64,000 nt of DNA from Neocallimastix lanati (nom. inval.) (GCA_016946835.1 JACVTC010000002.1:3704001-3768000), one strand, 5' to 3'. Shown: positions 16,689 to 29,576, counted from the first letter of the stretch. Numbers and translations: made by a program. Notes: a model not told the origin generated them from the letters alone.

Positions 16689-18927
16689 TTTAAATATCTT
16701 TCCAATTTTTAATTTTCTTCTTTTGCTTTTATTTTATTGGTATTATTTATTTTTATTTTTATTTTTTTTATTTTTTTTAATAATATCGAAATTCTTTGTG
16801 ATTTTTAAATTTTCTATTTTTCAATAGTTTATATTATTTTATTTTTTTTTTTAAAGAGTTATTTACAAATAAATTGTAAACTTTTATTAATATATTTTAT
16901 TTACTTTTATTTTTCTTTCAAACCCTAAAACTCAATTATTCTAAAATAAAAAACTATTATATATTTAAAATATAATAATTAAAAAAAAAGAAAACTAATC
17001 AAAACAAAAATAAAGAGAATTTTTAAATCTTTTATAGCTTTTTTTTTATTTTTTAATAAAAAAGATTTTTTTATTAATTATTAATTTTTAACTTAATACT
17101 AATATGAATTAATAAATTTTATTAAATACTAAATAAGGAATAATATAAAATTTTTAAGTAATTTATTAATTATAATATTATTTATTTATTTAATTATTCA
17201 TTAATTAAATTTATTAACTATTTTATTATTTATACATTTATTTATTTAATTTGTAATTATGTAATTATGAAACTAATACATAATATTAAAATTAAAAACA
17301 TTATATATTAGAATGTATTATACAATAAAATGTTTTTACGGATATATTCCATTGATTTCCATATATATTACAAATTTAATTAAAATATTATTATTAATAT
17401 ATTATTTAAAAATTCATAAAAAAAATTATATATTTATAATACTCGGCAAATATATTTTTAAGTAGGTTATATAGTATAATTATTTAAAATATAATTTTTT
17501 TATCTTTTAAAAGACTGTGTCATTTATTTAAAATAGAAGCCGTTAAAGAATTAAAAAAGAAAAAAAAAAAAAAAAAAAAGAAATCAATTTGAGAAAAAAT
17601 TCGTATAAAAGATTAATATACACCAAAACAAAATCATTACCAATTAAAAAAAAGTCGTACCATTATATATTACTACTAATAATAATTATTATATTTTAAT
17701 AATAATATTAAATAATATTAAATATAAATAATTAATATAATTAATATCTTGATATAATTAAAATATTAAATGAAATACACTATGTGAATATAATTTTTAA
17801 TCTTATATCCCTGTAAAATTTTCAGTTAAAAAAAAAAGGAAGAAAAGTATATACAAATTTGTATAAATATGCTAAATAATATTTTTTAATAAATACTAAA
17901 TTTTTAAATACTAAATTTTTAATATTTTATGATAATTATTATTTTTTTGTAAAAATATATGAGCTATTATGTTATTTTATCATTATTTATTATTATTCAT
18001 TATTCATTATTTATTATTTATTATTTATTATTTATTATTTATTATTTATTATTTATTATTTATTATTTATTTATTTATTATTCAATTATTTATTTATTAT
18101 TATTATTATTTATTATTCAATTATTTATTTATTATTATTATTATTTATTATTTATTATTCAATTATTTATTTATTATTATTTATTTATTTATTATTTATT
18201 TATTTATTATTCAATTATTTATTTATTATTTATTATTCATTATTTATTATTTATTATTTATTATTACTATTATTATTATGTTTCTAAAAAAAAACAAAAT
18301 TAATTTATTAAATTTATTTCAAATAGAAAAAAATTTTTCAATTAAAAAAAAGTATTAAAACTATAAAAAAATAAATTAAATTAAAATAATAGACAAATTA
18401 ATATTAATTAGAGTTCTAATACTGAAATAGTAATAATTAAATAAATATTATAAAATAAGATTTAATATTATTTAATAAATTATTAATAAATAAAACGTTT
18501 TTTTAAAACAAAACATTAATGATCCATTCCCTTTTTTGTTGGAAAACTACCATTGGAGGGTTATCATCATACGCTACGTATATTCATTGGTTAATATCTA
18601 ATTTTTGCTATTTATCAAAATATATATTAAAAAATACCTAATAATAAAAACCATATAAAATGATAATAATAATTTTTATCATTATTATTATTATTTGCTT
18701 TTGGTTTATAATAAAAAATTAATTTTATTAAAGATATTATTTTTTTCATATTAATATATAATGAAACCAAATTTTCCATTTATTAATTAAAATATATAAT
18801 TATTTATTATTAATTTAGTTTAATTATATTGTATCAAATTTATTTTTCCTAATCCTAAAATTATATATCCCAAATTTAACAATTTTTTTTTTTTTGTTTA
18901 TTTATATATGAGAAAAATTTATTATAT

Positions 18928-19058
18928 TTAAATATAAACAGTTTTATTTAAATAATAAAAAAAAAATTATTAATTATATTAATTATTATTTTATATTAAT
19001 TATTATTAATAAAATAATAATTAATATAAAAAAATATAATAAAACTGTTTATATTTAA
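18928..19058. repeat. 131-bp palindromic element with 21-bp perfect ends
   Basis: Ends 18928-18948 and 19038-19058 are perfect reverse complements containing AAACAGTTTTATT. The interior (about 18977-19027) holds a second inverted repeat around ATTAATTATTATTTTAT, so the piece can fold as one long hairpin. No clear target-site duplication. Possibly a tiny MITE. Confidence 0.6.
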
Positions 19059-19878
19059 GTCTTTTTACATATAATATTATAGAAAAAAATAAGCTATTAT
19101 AGTATTATAAAAGTATCACTAATCAAAAATTATTTAAATAAATCAGCTGAGAATGAAATTTTTGGAAAATTTTTATATTTTTTTTTTTTTTTTTTTTTTT
19201 AATTTTTCAATCTCAATTAATAATATATTATATTTAATTAATTTTCAAACAAATCAATATTTAATATATGAAAAATAATTGAAAATAAAAATATCTTATA
19301 AATATTTTACCCTTTATTATTAGTTTGCTTTTTGTATTACCAAGAAGAAAAATCAATGGATTAAAAAAATCTCTAAAGATATGATATATTATAAGGGATT
19401 TAAAAAATATCTTTATTATTTTGTTATATATATATATATTAAATATAATTTTATTTCAAAATATATTGATTAACCATTTATATTGAGTATTTTCTTTTGA
19501 AATTATATCTAAAATATCTTTATATGTTAATTAATTATGAAATAATGAATAAAAAGTATCATTTGTAATTTATTTATTTATTTTATTATAAGATTTAATA
19601 TAAAATACAAATGCTGTAACTAAAATTTTTACCCGCTATTATAACATTTTTTTTTAATTTCATATTATGTTGAAAAAATATTTATAAAAATAGTTGAAAT
19701 AGATAATAGTGGTAATATTTAAAATTATAAAATTCAATAGTAATTTTTATATTTATATTATTTATATATTATTTGATAAAATTGCAAAATATATTATTAT
19801 TTTTTTTTTTTGTATATAAAGAAAAAATAATGTCGTAATACTATATATTTTATTAAAAAACATTAATATTATGAAATA

Positions 19879-19922
19879 TAATTTATACTTATAAGAACAA
19901 ATGTTCTTATAAGTATAAATTA
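19879..19922. repeat. Perfect 44-bp palindrome (21-bp arms, 2-base centre)
   Basis: Arms 19879-19899 and 19902-19922 are perfect complements with an AA centre; the inner arm is ACTTATAAGAACA. No gene ends nearby, so a terminator role is not supported. Confidence 0.8.
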
Positions 19923-20993
19923 ATTTTTCTATATGGAATAATAATAATCATATATGACCTAAAAAAAGAAAATATAAAATATATTCATTATATATTAACT
20001 TTTTAGAATTTTTTTAAAATTTATTTAAAATTAAAAAAAATTTATACACATTATAAAAATATATTAAAAATGTCATATATCATTTCAAATTTTTTAGATT
20101 TAATGCTACATATAATTAATATACTACTCTAATAATAATACATACTTTTTCTGAAATGTATTTTGTTACTGTAGATATTAACAAATATATCATAATTGAA
20201 AGATTTTGATTAATATTGTTATTTGTTATTATGTAAAAATATATAAATGAATTTTATATTATATGCTTGTTTATGTAGCTTTTTTATATAATTTAGTGGC
20301 TAAGCATTATATTCTCTTAATATCGATATTAATGGCTTATATTATTATTTTTTTATATAAAAAATTCTATCAGATAGTATTATAAATCAAAATTATATGA
20401 AATAGTTGTAGGATTGTTTATTATCAAATTAATAATAGTTATAAAATATATAATATTTGATAAAAAAAAATGAATATTATGAAATTAATAGTAATATTTA
20501 TTTTTTTAATATTATTTAAAACATATCTGTTTTGATTTAATGATAATAAAGGTATTATATATACGACAAAATATTTCGAATTTTAATCGAAATAATTAAA
20601 GGTATTAAAAAATTAGGTAAAAAGAAATTATTTTAGTTACAATTTTAGATAAATATATTATATTTTTATTATTTTTATAATTTTATTGATTTAAAAAATA
20701 AAAATTTTATAAAATTAAAACCAAAACAAAGTAAGTAGAGAAACATAATAAAGAAATGAAGTATTGATAAAAATAAAAATAAAAATAAAATAAATAGTAA
20801 AATACAGTAAAGAAGCAAAGTATTATCAAAAAAAAAAAAAATAAAATAAATAGTGAAGTAAAATTAATTAAAAAAGTATTAGTAATAATAAAATTATTAG
20901 TAATAGTGATAATAATAGTAATAATAATAATAAAATAAAATTAATAATAAAAATAAAATTAATAATAATAAAAATAAAATTAATAATAATAAA

Positions 20994-21028
<35 letters not shown>

Positions 21029-21989
21029 GGAATTGTATTACTTTATTTATATATTATTATATATTATTATTATTATTATTATTATTATTTTATTTTATAT
21101 ATATTCAAAGTAACTTTATTATAAAAAAACAATTTTTTATTATTTATAAATAATATATTTAATAGAAAAATAAATTATTATTAAAAAAAGAATGAAAAGA
21201 AAATTTTTTTTTAGTTTATTTTTTAAAATAATATATTAAATTAATCATCACAAAAAAAAAAAAATAAAAATTAATGATATTAAATAAAAATAAAGTATAG
21301 ATTTAATTTTTATATATGGTTAATTTTTTTTTTTATGTCTTAAAATTGATAAATTAGAATTAAAAATTTAATAATAATATACTTATTTTTATTTTTATTT
21401 TTATGTTTTTTTCTTAGTATAATATATTTATATATTAAGATTTTGGATTCCAAAAATTCTTATCATATATAAATGTGTATTACAATCTATATAATATTTC
21501 TAATAAAAATATTAATATTTATAGTTTATAATTATATTTTATTATAAAATATATTTATATATGATTTTTGAATTTAAATAATATTTATTTTTATACTATT
21601 TTAAATTTAGTATTGATCATCTTTTAATAAATTATTTTAATTGTTGATATAGTTAACTGAAATAATTAAATAAAGATTGATCAATACTAATTATAAATTA
21701 TAATAATTATTTAATATATGGTTCTTTTTTTTTCTTTTCATTTTATTTTTTTATATTTAATAATTATTTTATATTTTATAATTTTATATTTTATTTTATT
21801 TTATTTTAATTTTTTTTTTTTTAATTAAAAAAAGATATATATATTTTATAATTTTTTTTCTATTATCATTACTAATAATATTATTTTTTTTATAGATAAT
21901 TTGATATATATATAAACATATATAAATATAACATTAATACAAGAAAATTTGATTATGGTAAATAATAGAGAAATTTTGATATTAAAATA

Positions 21990-24900
21990 ATGGGGCTTTT
22001 TAACAAAAAAAAGAAGGAAGAAGAACTTTTTGATGCTATAAAAAATAATGATATTGAAACTGTTAAATTGATTCTTGCCAATACTAATATTAAATATAAA
22101 AAGTTTTATGAACAAGATGATGATGGTAATTATCCACTTTTATTTGCCATTAATAATGATAATATTGAAATGGTTCAATTAATTTTTCAATATTCAGATA
22201 TAAAATCATGCTTTATTTGGAATAATAATTTACAAAATAATGATGGTGATTATCCCCTTTTATGGGCTATTGAAAAAAATAACATGGATATAATAAAATT
22301 AATTCTTGAGAATTCTAATATTGTATTTTTAAAAATTAATCAACAAAATAACAAAGGAAATTACCCACTCTTAAAAGCTATTGAAAAAAATAATGTTGAG
22401 GCTGTTGAATTAATTATTGAATATGCTAGTAATTATAATATTATTTTAGAAATGAATAAACAAGATGAGGATGGTAATTATCCATTATTAAGAGCAATTA
22501 ATAATGGTAATATTGAAATAATTAAATTATTAATGGAATATGCTAATAATCATAGTATTATTTTAGAACTTAATATGGCTAATGTGGATGGGGAATATCC
22601 ACTCTTAAAAAGTATTGATAAAAATAATTTAGAAATTGTTAAAATGCTAATTAATTATGCTGATGAAAATAATATTCAATTAAAAATTGATGATGATAAA
22701 AATGAAGATGAATTAAATCCAATATTAAATGCTATTGATAATAACAATACAGAAATTCTAAAACTATTAATAAATTTTGTTTATAAAAATAATATTGTCA
22801 TAAATATTAACAATAAAAGTAAAAATACTGGAAATTACTCACTTTTAGTTGCAATTATTAATAATAAAAATGAAATGGTGAAAACCATTATAGATTATGC
22901 TATTAAAAACAATATTCATTTGGAAGTAAATGAAAAAAATAAAAATGGAAATTATCCACTTTTATGTACTATTGCCGATAATAATATTGAATTATTTAAA
23001 TTAATTGTAGATTTCAGTGATCATATTGAATCAACATTGGAAATTAATGAGGAAGATATAAGTAATGTGTCCATAATTAATCCAAAAATTATTAAATTAT
23101 TATATAAATATAGTAAAATGAATAAGATCAATATTATCTACGCAAAAGACAGTGAGTTGCTAAAGTTATTTGAAGCAATAAAGGAAAAAGAAAATAAGGA
23201 GGAACAAAAATATGAAAAAGAACTTTTAGAAAGTATTCTTTATAATGATATTGACGCCATCAAATTAGTAATAAAAAATGCGGAGGATAATAATACAGTT
23301 ATAAAAATAAATGATCAAAATGAACATGGTTATTATCCATTTTTATTAGCAATTGAAATGAATAAACCCGAGTATGTAAAATTAATTATGGATTATGCTG
23401 AAAAATATAATATAATTTTAAAAATTAATGAATCTAATATCTTCGGAAATTATCCATTTTTATGTGCGGTTGATAAAAATAATATTGAAATGGTTAAATT
23501 AATTAGGGATTATGCCATTAAAAATAATATTATTTTAAAAATTAATGAATCCAATAAAGAAAAGATGTATCCATTTTTAAGAGCAATTGGTAATAATAAT
23601 ATAGATATGGTTCATTTAATTAGAGATTATGCAAATAAAAACAACATTATTTTAAATATTAATGGAAAAGATAAAAATGGAATATATCCTATTCTTTGTG
23701 CTATGACAAACGATAATACTGAAATAATTAATTTAATTAGAGATTATGCTGATAAAAACAATATTATATTACGAATTAATGAGAAAGATAAAGATGGAAA
23801 TTATCCACTTTTAAAAGCAATAAGTGAAAATAAAATTGAAGTTGTTAAATATATTATATATGATGCCAATCGATATAATATTACTTTAAGAGTAAATGAA
23901 AGTAATGAAGAAGGATATTACCCATTTTTAATGGCAGTTGACAAAAATAATATCGAGATTATCAAGTTACTTATGGACTATGTTAATGATAAAAATATTG
24001 TTTTAAAGATTAATGAACAAAGCAATGATGAATCTTATCCGATTCTTCTGTCGGTTATTAAAAATAATACCGAAATATTTAAATTAATAATAGAATATGC
24101 CAGAAAAAATAAGATAATTTTAAATATTAATGAACAAAATAAAAGTGGATATTATCTACTTTTATGGGCTATAGCAAATAATAATATAGAAATAGTTCAA
24201 TTACTGATAAACTATGCTGATGAAAATAATATTATTTTGAAAATAAATGAAAAAAATAAAAGAAGAAGCTATCCTCTTATTGTAGCTGTTGCTAATAACA
24301 ATATTGAAATGGTTAAATTAATAATGAATTACGCAAACAAAAAAAATATTGTATTGAGAGTTAATGAGCAAAAATGCTATGAAGATTATCCACTTTCTAT
24401 AGCTATTATTAATGATAATATTGAAATGGTTAAATTAATTATGGATTATGCTGATCAAAATAATATTATTTTAAAAGTTAATGATCAAGATAAGTATAGA
24501 TCGTTTCCACTTTTATTAGCTATTTCAAATGACAATGCTAGGATAGTTAAATTATTAATGGATTATTGTAGTAGAAACGATATCATTTTAAAAATTAATA
24601 AACAAAGCAATTCAGGAAGTTATCCTCTTTTGAGAGCTTTAATCCATAATAATATTGAAATAGTACAATTAATTTTAGATTATGCTAGTACCAACAATTT
24701 AATTTTAAATATAAATGAAAAAGATAAGAAAGGAAATTATCCAATTTTAAGTAGCATTCATAGTAATAATATAGAAATAATAAATTTAATTTTAGAATAC
24801 GCTAATAATAACAACATTGTATTAAAAATAAATGAAAATGATATTAATATGGCAGAAGTAGATGATAAAATAATAAAATTATTGTGTAAGTATAATATCA

Positions 24901-26624
24901 AACATAATATTAATATTTTTTTTAGTAAGAGTAATAGTGTATTAATGAAAAAAATAAGAAGCATAAGAGATCAAAAAGGAAATGAAAAACAAAGTTATGA
25001 AATGGAATTACTGGATGCAATAATAGATAGTGATATAGAAAGAGTTAAATGTATTATAGATGAAGCTAATAAGAATAAAATAATTTTGGAAATAAATGAA
25101 AAAGATGAAAATGAATATTTCCCCTTACTATTAGCTATATTTAAAAATAATATTGAAATAGTTGAACTAATTGGTGAATATGCTAATAAAAATAATATTA
25201 CTTTAGAAATTAATGACTCAGATAAATATGGAAATTATCCACTTTTAGAAGCTATTAATAATAGAAATATATCCATGATTAAATGGTTAAAAGAATATGC
25301 TAATAAGTCTAGCCAGGTATTAAAAATTAATGAAAAAAATTCATTTGGTGAATATCCATTTTTATTAGCACTTAATAATAACAAATATGAAATAATTGAA
25401 ATAATAATGGACTATGCCTATGACAATGGTATTATTTTAAATATAAATGAACAAAATAATGAAGGAGATTATCCCCTCATAAGAGCGATTAAAAAAAACA
25501 AAACAAAAATTGTTAAATTAATTATAGACTATGCAAATGTAAATGATATCCTTTTAAAGATTAATCAATATGATAAATATGGAGAATATCCATTATTGGT
25601 TGCCTTAGAAAATAATAATATTGAAATTATAAAATTAATTATGGATTATACCAGTATAAACTATACGATGTTGAAATTAAATGATCAACAAAAATATATC
25701 ACTTTACCATTTTTATGGGCAATATTTGAGGATAATACGGAAATAGTTAAATTAATAATGGATCATATTAATAAATACTATTTTATCTTAAATATCAATG
25801 CTGACGAATATGGTGATTCCCCCTTATTAATTGCCATCCAAAATAATAATACCGAGATTGTAAAATTAATTTTAGAAAAAGCCAAAAAAAATGATATTAT
25901 CCTAAAAATCAACAAACAAAATCAAAATGGGGATTATCCACTTTTGAAAGCAATAGACAAAAATAATACAGAATTGGTTAAATTAATCTTCCATTATGCT
26001 GACATCAATAATATTATTTTGAGAATTAATAAAGTTAACAAATATAAAAATTATCCTCTTTCATTAGCTATTGAGAAGAATAATATTGATATCGTTAAAT
26101 TAATTATAAATTATGCTATTAAAAATAATATATTAGAAATTAATAATGAAAATAATTTTGATTATAGATTATTTTGTATTGCGCTTGATAAAAAAAATGA
26201 TGAAATGATTAAACTAATTTTAGATTATGCTAATAAAAAAAATATTATTTTTAAATTCATTGATCAAGGTAAATATAAATTCCAACCGTTGTATTGGGCT
26301 TTGGCTAGAAATGATATTGATATGGTTCAACTGATGATTAATTACATAAATAAAAATAATATTGAACTGAGAATTGATGAAAAGGATATAGATGGAGATT
26401 ATCCCTTTATAAAAGCTATTGAATCAAATAATATAAAATTAGTTGAATTAATTTTGAATTATGCCATTGATAATAATATTATATTAAAAGTTAATGAAAA
26501 TGACATAAATAATATTTCGGAAATTAATACAGATATTATTATGTTACTAAATAAAAATAAAAATGAAAATAAAATTGACATTACATATAGTGATAATAGT
26601 AAATTTTTAGAGAGAATAAAATAA
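21990..26624 (+). CDS. Giant ankyrin-repeat protein, three super-modules
   Basis: Intronless 1544-residue frame made almost wholly of about forty ankyrin-like repeats of 34-39 residues, typified by NNIEIVKLIMDYANKNNIIL plus KINEKDKNGNYPLLLAI. It has no signal peptide, membrane helix or catalytic domain. Three blocks begin alike (EEELFDAIKNNDIETVKLI at about 11; YEKELLESILYNDIDAIKLV at about 408; YEMELLDAIIDSDIERVKCI at about 1003). Each closes alike (KIIKLLYKYSKMNKINIIYA with DSELL; KIIKLLCKYNIKHNINIFFS with NSVLM; DIIMLLNKNKNENKIDITYS with SKFLERIK at the C terminus). This indicates duplication of a whole module. Ankyrin arrays bind other proteins; the partner cannot be told from sequence. 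The start follows an in-frame stop just upstream. Asn/Ile/Lys-rich composition reflects the A/T-rich genome. Confidence 0.85.
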   Translation: MGLFNKKKKEEELFDAIKNNDIETVKLILANTNIKYKKFYEQDDDGNYPLLFAINNDNIEMVQLIFQYSDIKSCFIWNNNLQNNDGDYPLLWAIEKNNMDIIKLILENSNIVFLKINQQNNKGNYPLLKAIEKNNVEAVELIIEYASNYNIILEMNKQDEDGNYPLLRAINNGNIEIIKLLMEYANNHSIILELNMANVDGEYPLLKSIDKNNLEIVKMLINYADENNIQLKIDDDKNEDELNPILNAIDNNNTEILKLLINFVYKNNIVININNKSKNTGNYSLLVAIINNKNEMVKTIIDYAIKNNIHLEVNEKNKNGNYPLLCTIADNNIELFKLIVDFSDHIESTLEINEEDISNVSIINPKIIKLLYKYSKMNKINIIYAKDSELLKLFEAIKEKENKEEQKYEKELLESILYNDIDAIKLVIKNAEDNNTVIKINDQNEHGYYPFLLAIEMNKPEYVKLIMDYAEKYNIILKINESNIFGNYPFLCAVDKNNIEMVKLIRDYAIKNNIILKINESNKEKMYPFLRAIGNNNIDMVHLIRDYANKNNIILNINGKDKNGIYPILCAMTNDNTEIINLIRDYADKNNIILRINEKDKDGNYPLLKAISENKIEVVKYIIYDANRYNITLRVNESNEEGYYPFLMAVDKNNIEIIKLLMDYVNDKNIVLKINEQSNDESYPILLSVIKNNTEIFKLIIEYARKNKIILNINEQNKSGYYLLLWAIANNNIEIVQLLINYADENNIILKINEKNKRRSYPLIVAVANNNIEMVKLIMNYANKKNIVLRVNEQKCYEDYPLSIAIINDNIEMVKLIMDYADQNNIILKVNDQDKYRSFPLLLAISNDNARIVKLLMDYCSRNDIILKINKQSNSGSYPLLRALIHNNIEIVQLILDYASTNNLILNINEKDKKGNYPILSSIHSNNIEIINLILEYANNNNIVLKINENDINMAEVDDKIIKLLCKYNIKHNINIFFSKSNSVLMKKIRSIRDQKGNEKQSYEMELLDAIIDSDIERVKCIIDEANKNKIILEINEKDENEYFPLLLAIFKNNIEIVELIGEYANKNNITLEINDSDKYGNYPLLEAINNRNISMIKWLKEYANKSSQVLKINEKNSFGEYPFLLALNNNKYEIIEIIMDYAYDNGIILNINEQNNEGDYPLIRAIKKNKTKIVKLIIDYANVNDILLKINQYDKYGEYPLLVALENNNIEIIKLIMDYTSINYTMLKLNDQQKYITLPFLWAIFEDNTEIVKLIMDHINKYYFILNINADEYGDSPLLIAIQNNNTEIVKLILEKAKKNDIILKINKQNQNGDYPLLKAIDKNNTELVKLIFHYADINNIILRINKVNKYKNYPLSLAIEKNNIDIVKLIINYAIKNNILEINNENNFDYRLFCIALDKKNDEMIKLILDYANKKNIIFKFIDQGKYKFQPLYWALARNDIDMVQLMINYINKNNIELRIDEKDIDGDYPFIKAIESNNIKLVELILNYAIDNNIILKVNENDINNISEINTDIIMLLNKNKNENKIDITYSDNSKFLERIK

Positions 26625-27574
26625 TTATTTAAAGATTAGTTATTTATTCTTAATTTTTTTTTTTTCAATTATATATTATGAATATTTACTTTTTAAAGAT
26701 ATCATACTATTTTAGTGTATTAATTATTTCCTAAATTCAATTAAAAAAAAAAAATAATAATATTAATAATATAGAGAAAAAAAAAAGAACAAAATATATT
26801 TTTATAATAATTTTATTGCAGTTATAATAAAAATATAAAATAAAAATATGAAATTTAATGAAAAAATAAAAACAATATTTTACATTTAATATTTAAATAT
26901 TTATATATGTGTATTATGATTTATAAAACATATTTGACAATGTTATAAATGTTAAAATTAGTTCAAAATGATATGGTTACAAATTATTTTTTTTTTTCTT
27001 ATGTAATTTCTCTTATTCCAGGAAAACATATTTTTTTTTTTTCTACAATTTTGTTTCATGAAAATTTAAATTGAAAATTAATTTGTCTATTTTTTTATAT
27101 ATTAAAAATCCTCAACATTTGATTTTGTCAAAAATAAAATTAGAGATTTAATATTATTATATGTATTATTATAGGTTAAAAAAAATTTTTAATTAAAATG
27201 TAAATTAATAAAAAGTGGTTTATCCATAATATTAATGCATTTAAATTTTACTATTTCTTTTTATTATAAATTTATTCAAACTTTAAATTTAATAATTTTG
27301 AATTTGATTATTTATAATTAGCCGTCTTTTTATTCATTCATTCATTCATTTTTATAATAATATGATTTTAATACTTTAAGAATTTTTATTATCACTAAAT
27401 ACCTTTGAAAGTTTATTTTTATTTTTATTTTTTTTTTATTACATATATATATATATACTTTTTATTATTTATATATATATTTTTATTATTATTTTCTATT
27501 TTTATGAAATTTATTTTATTTTTATTTTTATTTTATCTTATCAATTTAACAACTAGACTAGTATATGTTTTTGC

Positions 27575-27615
<41 letters not shown>

Positions 27616-28159
27616 TCTCAATTATTTATAAAGCCTCTTTTTTTTAATATTTAATTTTTTAATTAATAATAATTCTTCAATATAACTATTAGAAATTAAT
27701 AATAATAGATTTCATTTATTTTTTAGTATAAATTTAATTTTATTATTGTTTTATTATAGTTTATATTTAATTTCTTTTATGACTCATTAAGTCCATAATT
27801 TCCTCCATTTACAAAACTTTCTAATGAAGTTTATATCACTTAGTGAGGACCAAAGTTCAATCAGGAGATATATCAATTTATAATTTTCTTTAATTTTCTA
27901 TTAAATATTTTTATATAGTTAATATTATTTTTAATAAATTATATTAATTAAGGTTAATTAATATATTATAGTATAAAAATAATATTGTTTAATATATATA
28001 CTTAATATAAATATATTAATATATTATCTAATAAATTTTGGCAATATAATTAAATACGGCTATATTTTATATTGTATACATTCATATAAATTTTTCATAT
28101 TACGTATTTGTTTATATTTAGATATATTCATTTATTAATTATATTTTTTATTCTTTATC

Positions 28160-28190
<31 letters not shown>
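26625..28190. other. Intergenic A/T-rich region, flank of two plus-strand genes
   Basis: No gene supported. A short Phe/Tyr/Leu-rich frame at 27405-27647 follows T-rich repeats and is discounted. A less A/T-rich patch at 27778-27870 has no recognised content. A 26-base poly-A tract at 28165-28190 directly abuts the next start codon. Confidence 0.6.
28165..28190 (+). promoter_or_regulatory. Poly(A) leader immediately before a start codon
   Basis: Twenty-six A residues run directly into the ATG of the NmrA-like gene. If transcribed this is an unstructured A-rich 5' UTR. Such runs are common in this A/T-rich DNA, so function is not certain. Confidence 0.35.
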
Positions 28191-28191
<1 letters not shown>

Positions 28192-29060
28192 TGGATGGTC
28201 AAAATAAAAAATTAAATATTATGGTAACAGGTGCTTCTGGTAAATATGGAGGTTTAGTTATTGATTATATTAAGAAATTCAACCCAGATGTTAATATTTT
28301 CGGTCTTGTTCGTAACCCTGAAAAAGGGAAAGATTTAGAAGCTAAGGGTGTTACAGTACGTGTTGCAGATTATTCAGATAGAACGGAGTTAACTCCAGCT
28401 TTTGATGGTATTGACCGCTTATTATTTGTTTCAGTAAGTACACCAGATATTCAAAAATATGTTGTCTTATCTGCCAAGGCTGCAGGTGTTAAATATATTG
28501 CTTACACTAGTATTGCTGGTATCGAATATAATCGCCTTGGATTAGAAATAAATCATAGTAAAACTGAAGAATGGATTAAGGAATCAGGTATACCACATAC
28601 TTTTATTAGACATAATTGGTATCTAGAACTTGAAGCACCATTATTTAAAGCTGCAAAGAAAACTGGACGTTTCTATTTTATTTCTAGTAATGAAAAAGTT
28701 TCATGGGCTCTTCGTCGTGAATATGCTGAAGCTGGTGCTAGAATTATTTTAAGAGATAATAATCCAGAAATTATTACTTTAACTAGAGAAGCTCATACCT
28801 ATGGTGAACTTGGTAATGCTGTTCAAGAGGCACTTGGTACACCATTAGAAATACGTAGAGTTAGTTTCATGGAATTCCAAAAAAATTTGACTGATGGTGG
28901 TGAAGATACTAGTATTTCTGTTGTCTTTCAGAATTATGTATCTTCTGGTGATAATGGTGAGGAACTTTCTGATCCAAAAGAGTTTGAAGCTATTCTTGGT
29001 CGTCCACTTGAATCCTTAACTGATATTATTAAAGATTTTTATGCTCATGAAGAAATTTAA
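28191..29060 (+). CDS. NmrA/QOR2-like NAD(P)-binding oxidoreductase (atypical SDR)
   Basis: Intronless 289-residue frame. The N-terminal Rossmann motif GASGKYG (14-20, a GxxGxxG) follows NIMVTG; VRNPEKGKDL and ADYSDRTEL come next, then YTSIAGIEYNRLGLEINHSK and SGIPHTFIRHNWYLE, the pattern of bacterial NmrA-family proteins such as YtfG (quinone oxidoreductase 2). Length is normal for that family. Such proteins bind NAD(P)H; some reduce quinones and others sense redox state, so the substrate here is open. No signal peptide, so probably cytosolic. The bacterial-like sequence and lack of introns suggest horizontal acquisition (inference). The start is right at the end of a 26-A run; the next Met lies inside the Rossmann strand. 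Confidence 0.85.
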
Positions 29061-29266
29061 AATAAATAATTTATGTTTTTTTTTATACTTTTTTTCTTTT
29101 TTAAAAAATTTATATTGGATGATAATAATTAAAATAAATTCAAAAATAAAAAAAAAATAGTAAATATTACTATGAAAATTTAATTTTTTTTATTATTGTT
29201 ATTTTAAAATAAATTATAAATTATAACAAAAATTAATTTGCACAAATAAATTAATAGTTTACTTTA

Positions 29267-29408
29267 ATATAAATAAATATAAATAAATAAATATAAATAA
29301 ATATAAATAAATAAATATAAATAAATATAAATAAATAAATATAAATAAATATAAATAAATAAATATAAATAAATAAATATAAATAAATAAATATAAATAA
29401 ATAAATAA
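29267..29408. repeat. (AAATAAATAT)n minisatellite
   Basis: About 140 bases of alternating AAATAAATAT and AAAT units, ending in a short (TTAA)n stretch. It is 3' of the NmrA-like gene. Confidence 0.85.
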
Positions 29409-29544
29409 TTTATTAATTAATTAATTAATTAATTAATATAAAAAAATAATTAAAAACAATATGTAAATGATTAAATAATAAAAAATTTTTTATAAATCTA
29501 TATAAAAAAATTTCAATTTTTAATATATTTGACAGTTCTTTCTC

Positions 29545-29576
<32 letters not shown>

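Larger units (their letters stand above)
16689..21989. other. Long A/T-rich intergenic region with palindromes and ATT arrays
   Basis: No gene seen. Contents: a degenerate TTTATTA/ATT array at 17969-18265 whose translations are artefacts; a less A/T-rich patch at 18525-18600 with a short minus-strand frame (PPMVVFQQKREWI) I cannot assign; palindromes at 18928-19058 and 19879-19922; AAT/AAAT repeats at about 20885-21030. The last 300 bases are the 5' flank of the ankyrin gene. Confidence 0.65.

Noticed and set aside
17959-18358. Tyr/Ile/Leu-rich frames
   Set aside because: Two overlapping frames arise from TTTATTA repeats; no gene-like codon use.
19879-19922. Intrinsic terminator
   Set aside because: No gene ends nearby and the genome is eukaryotic.
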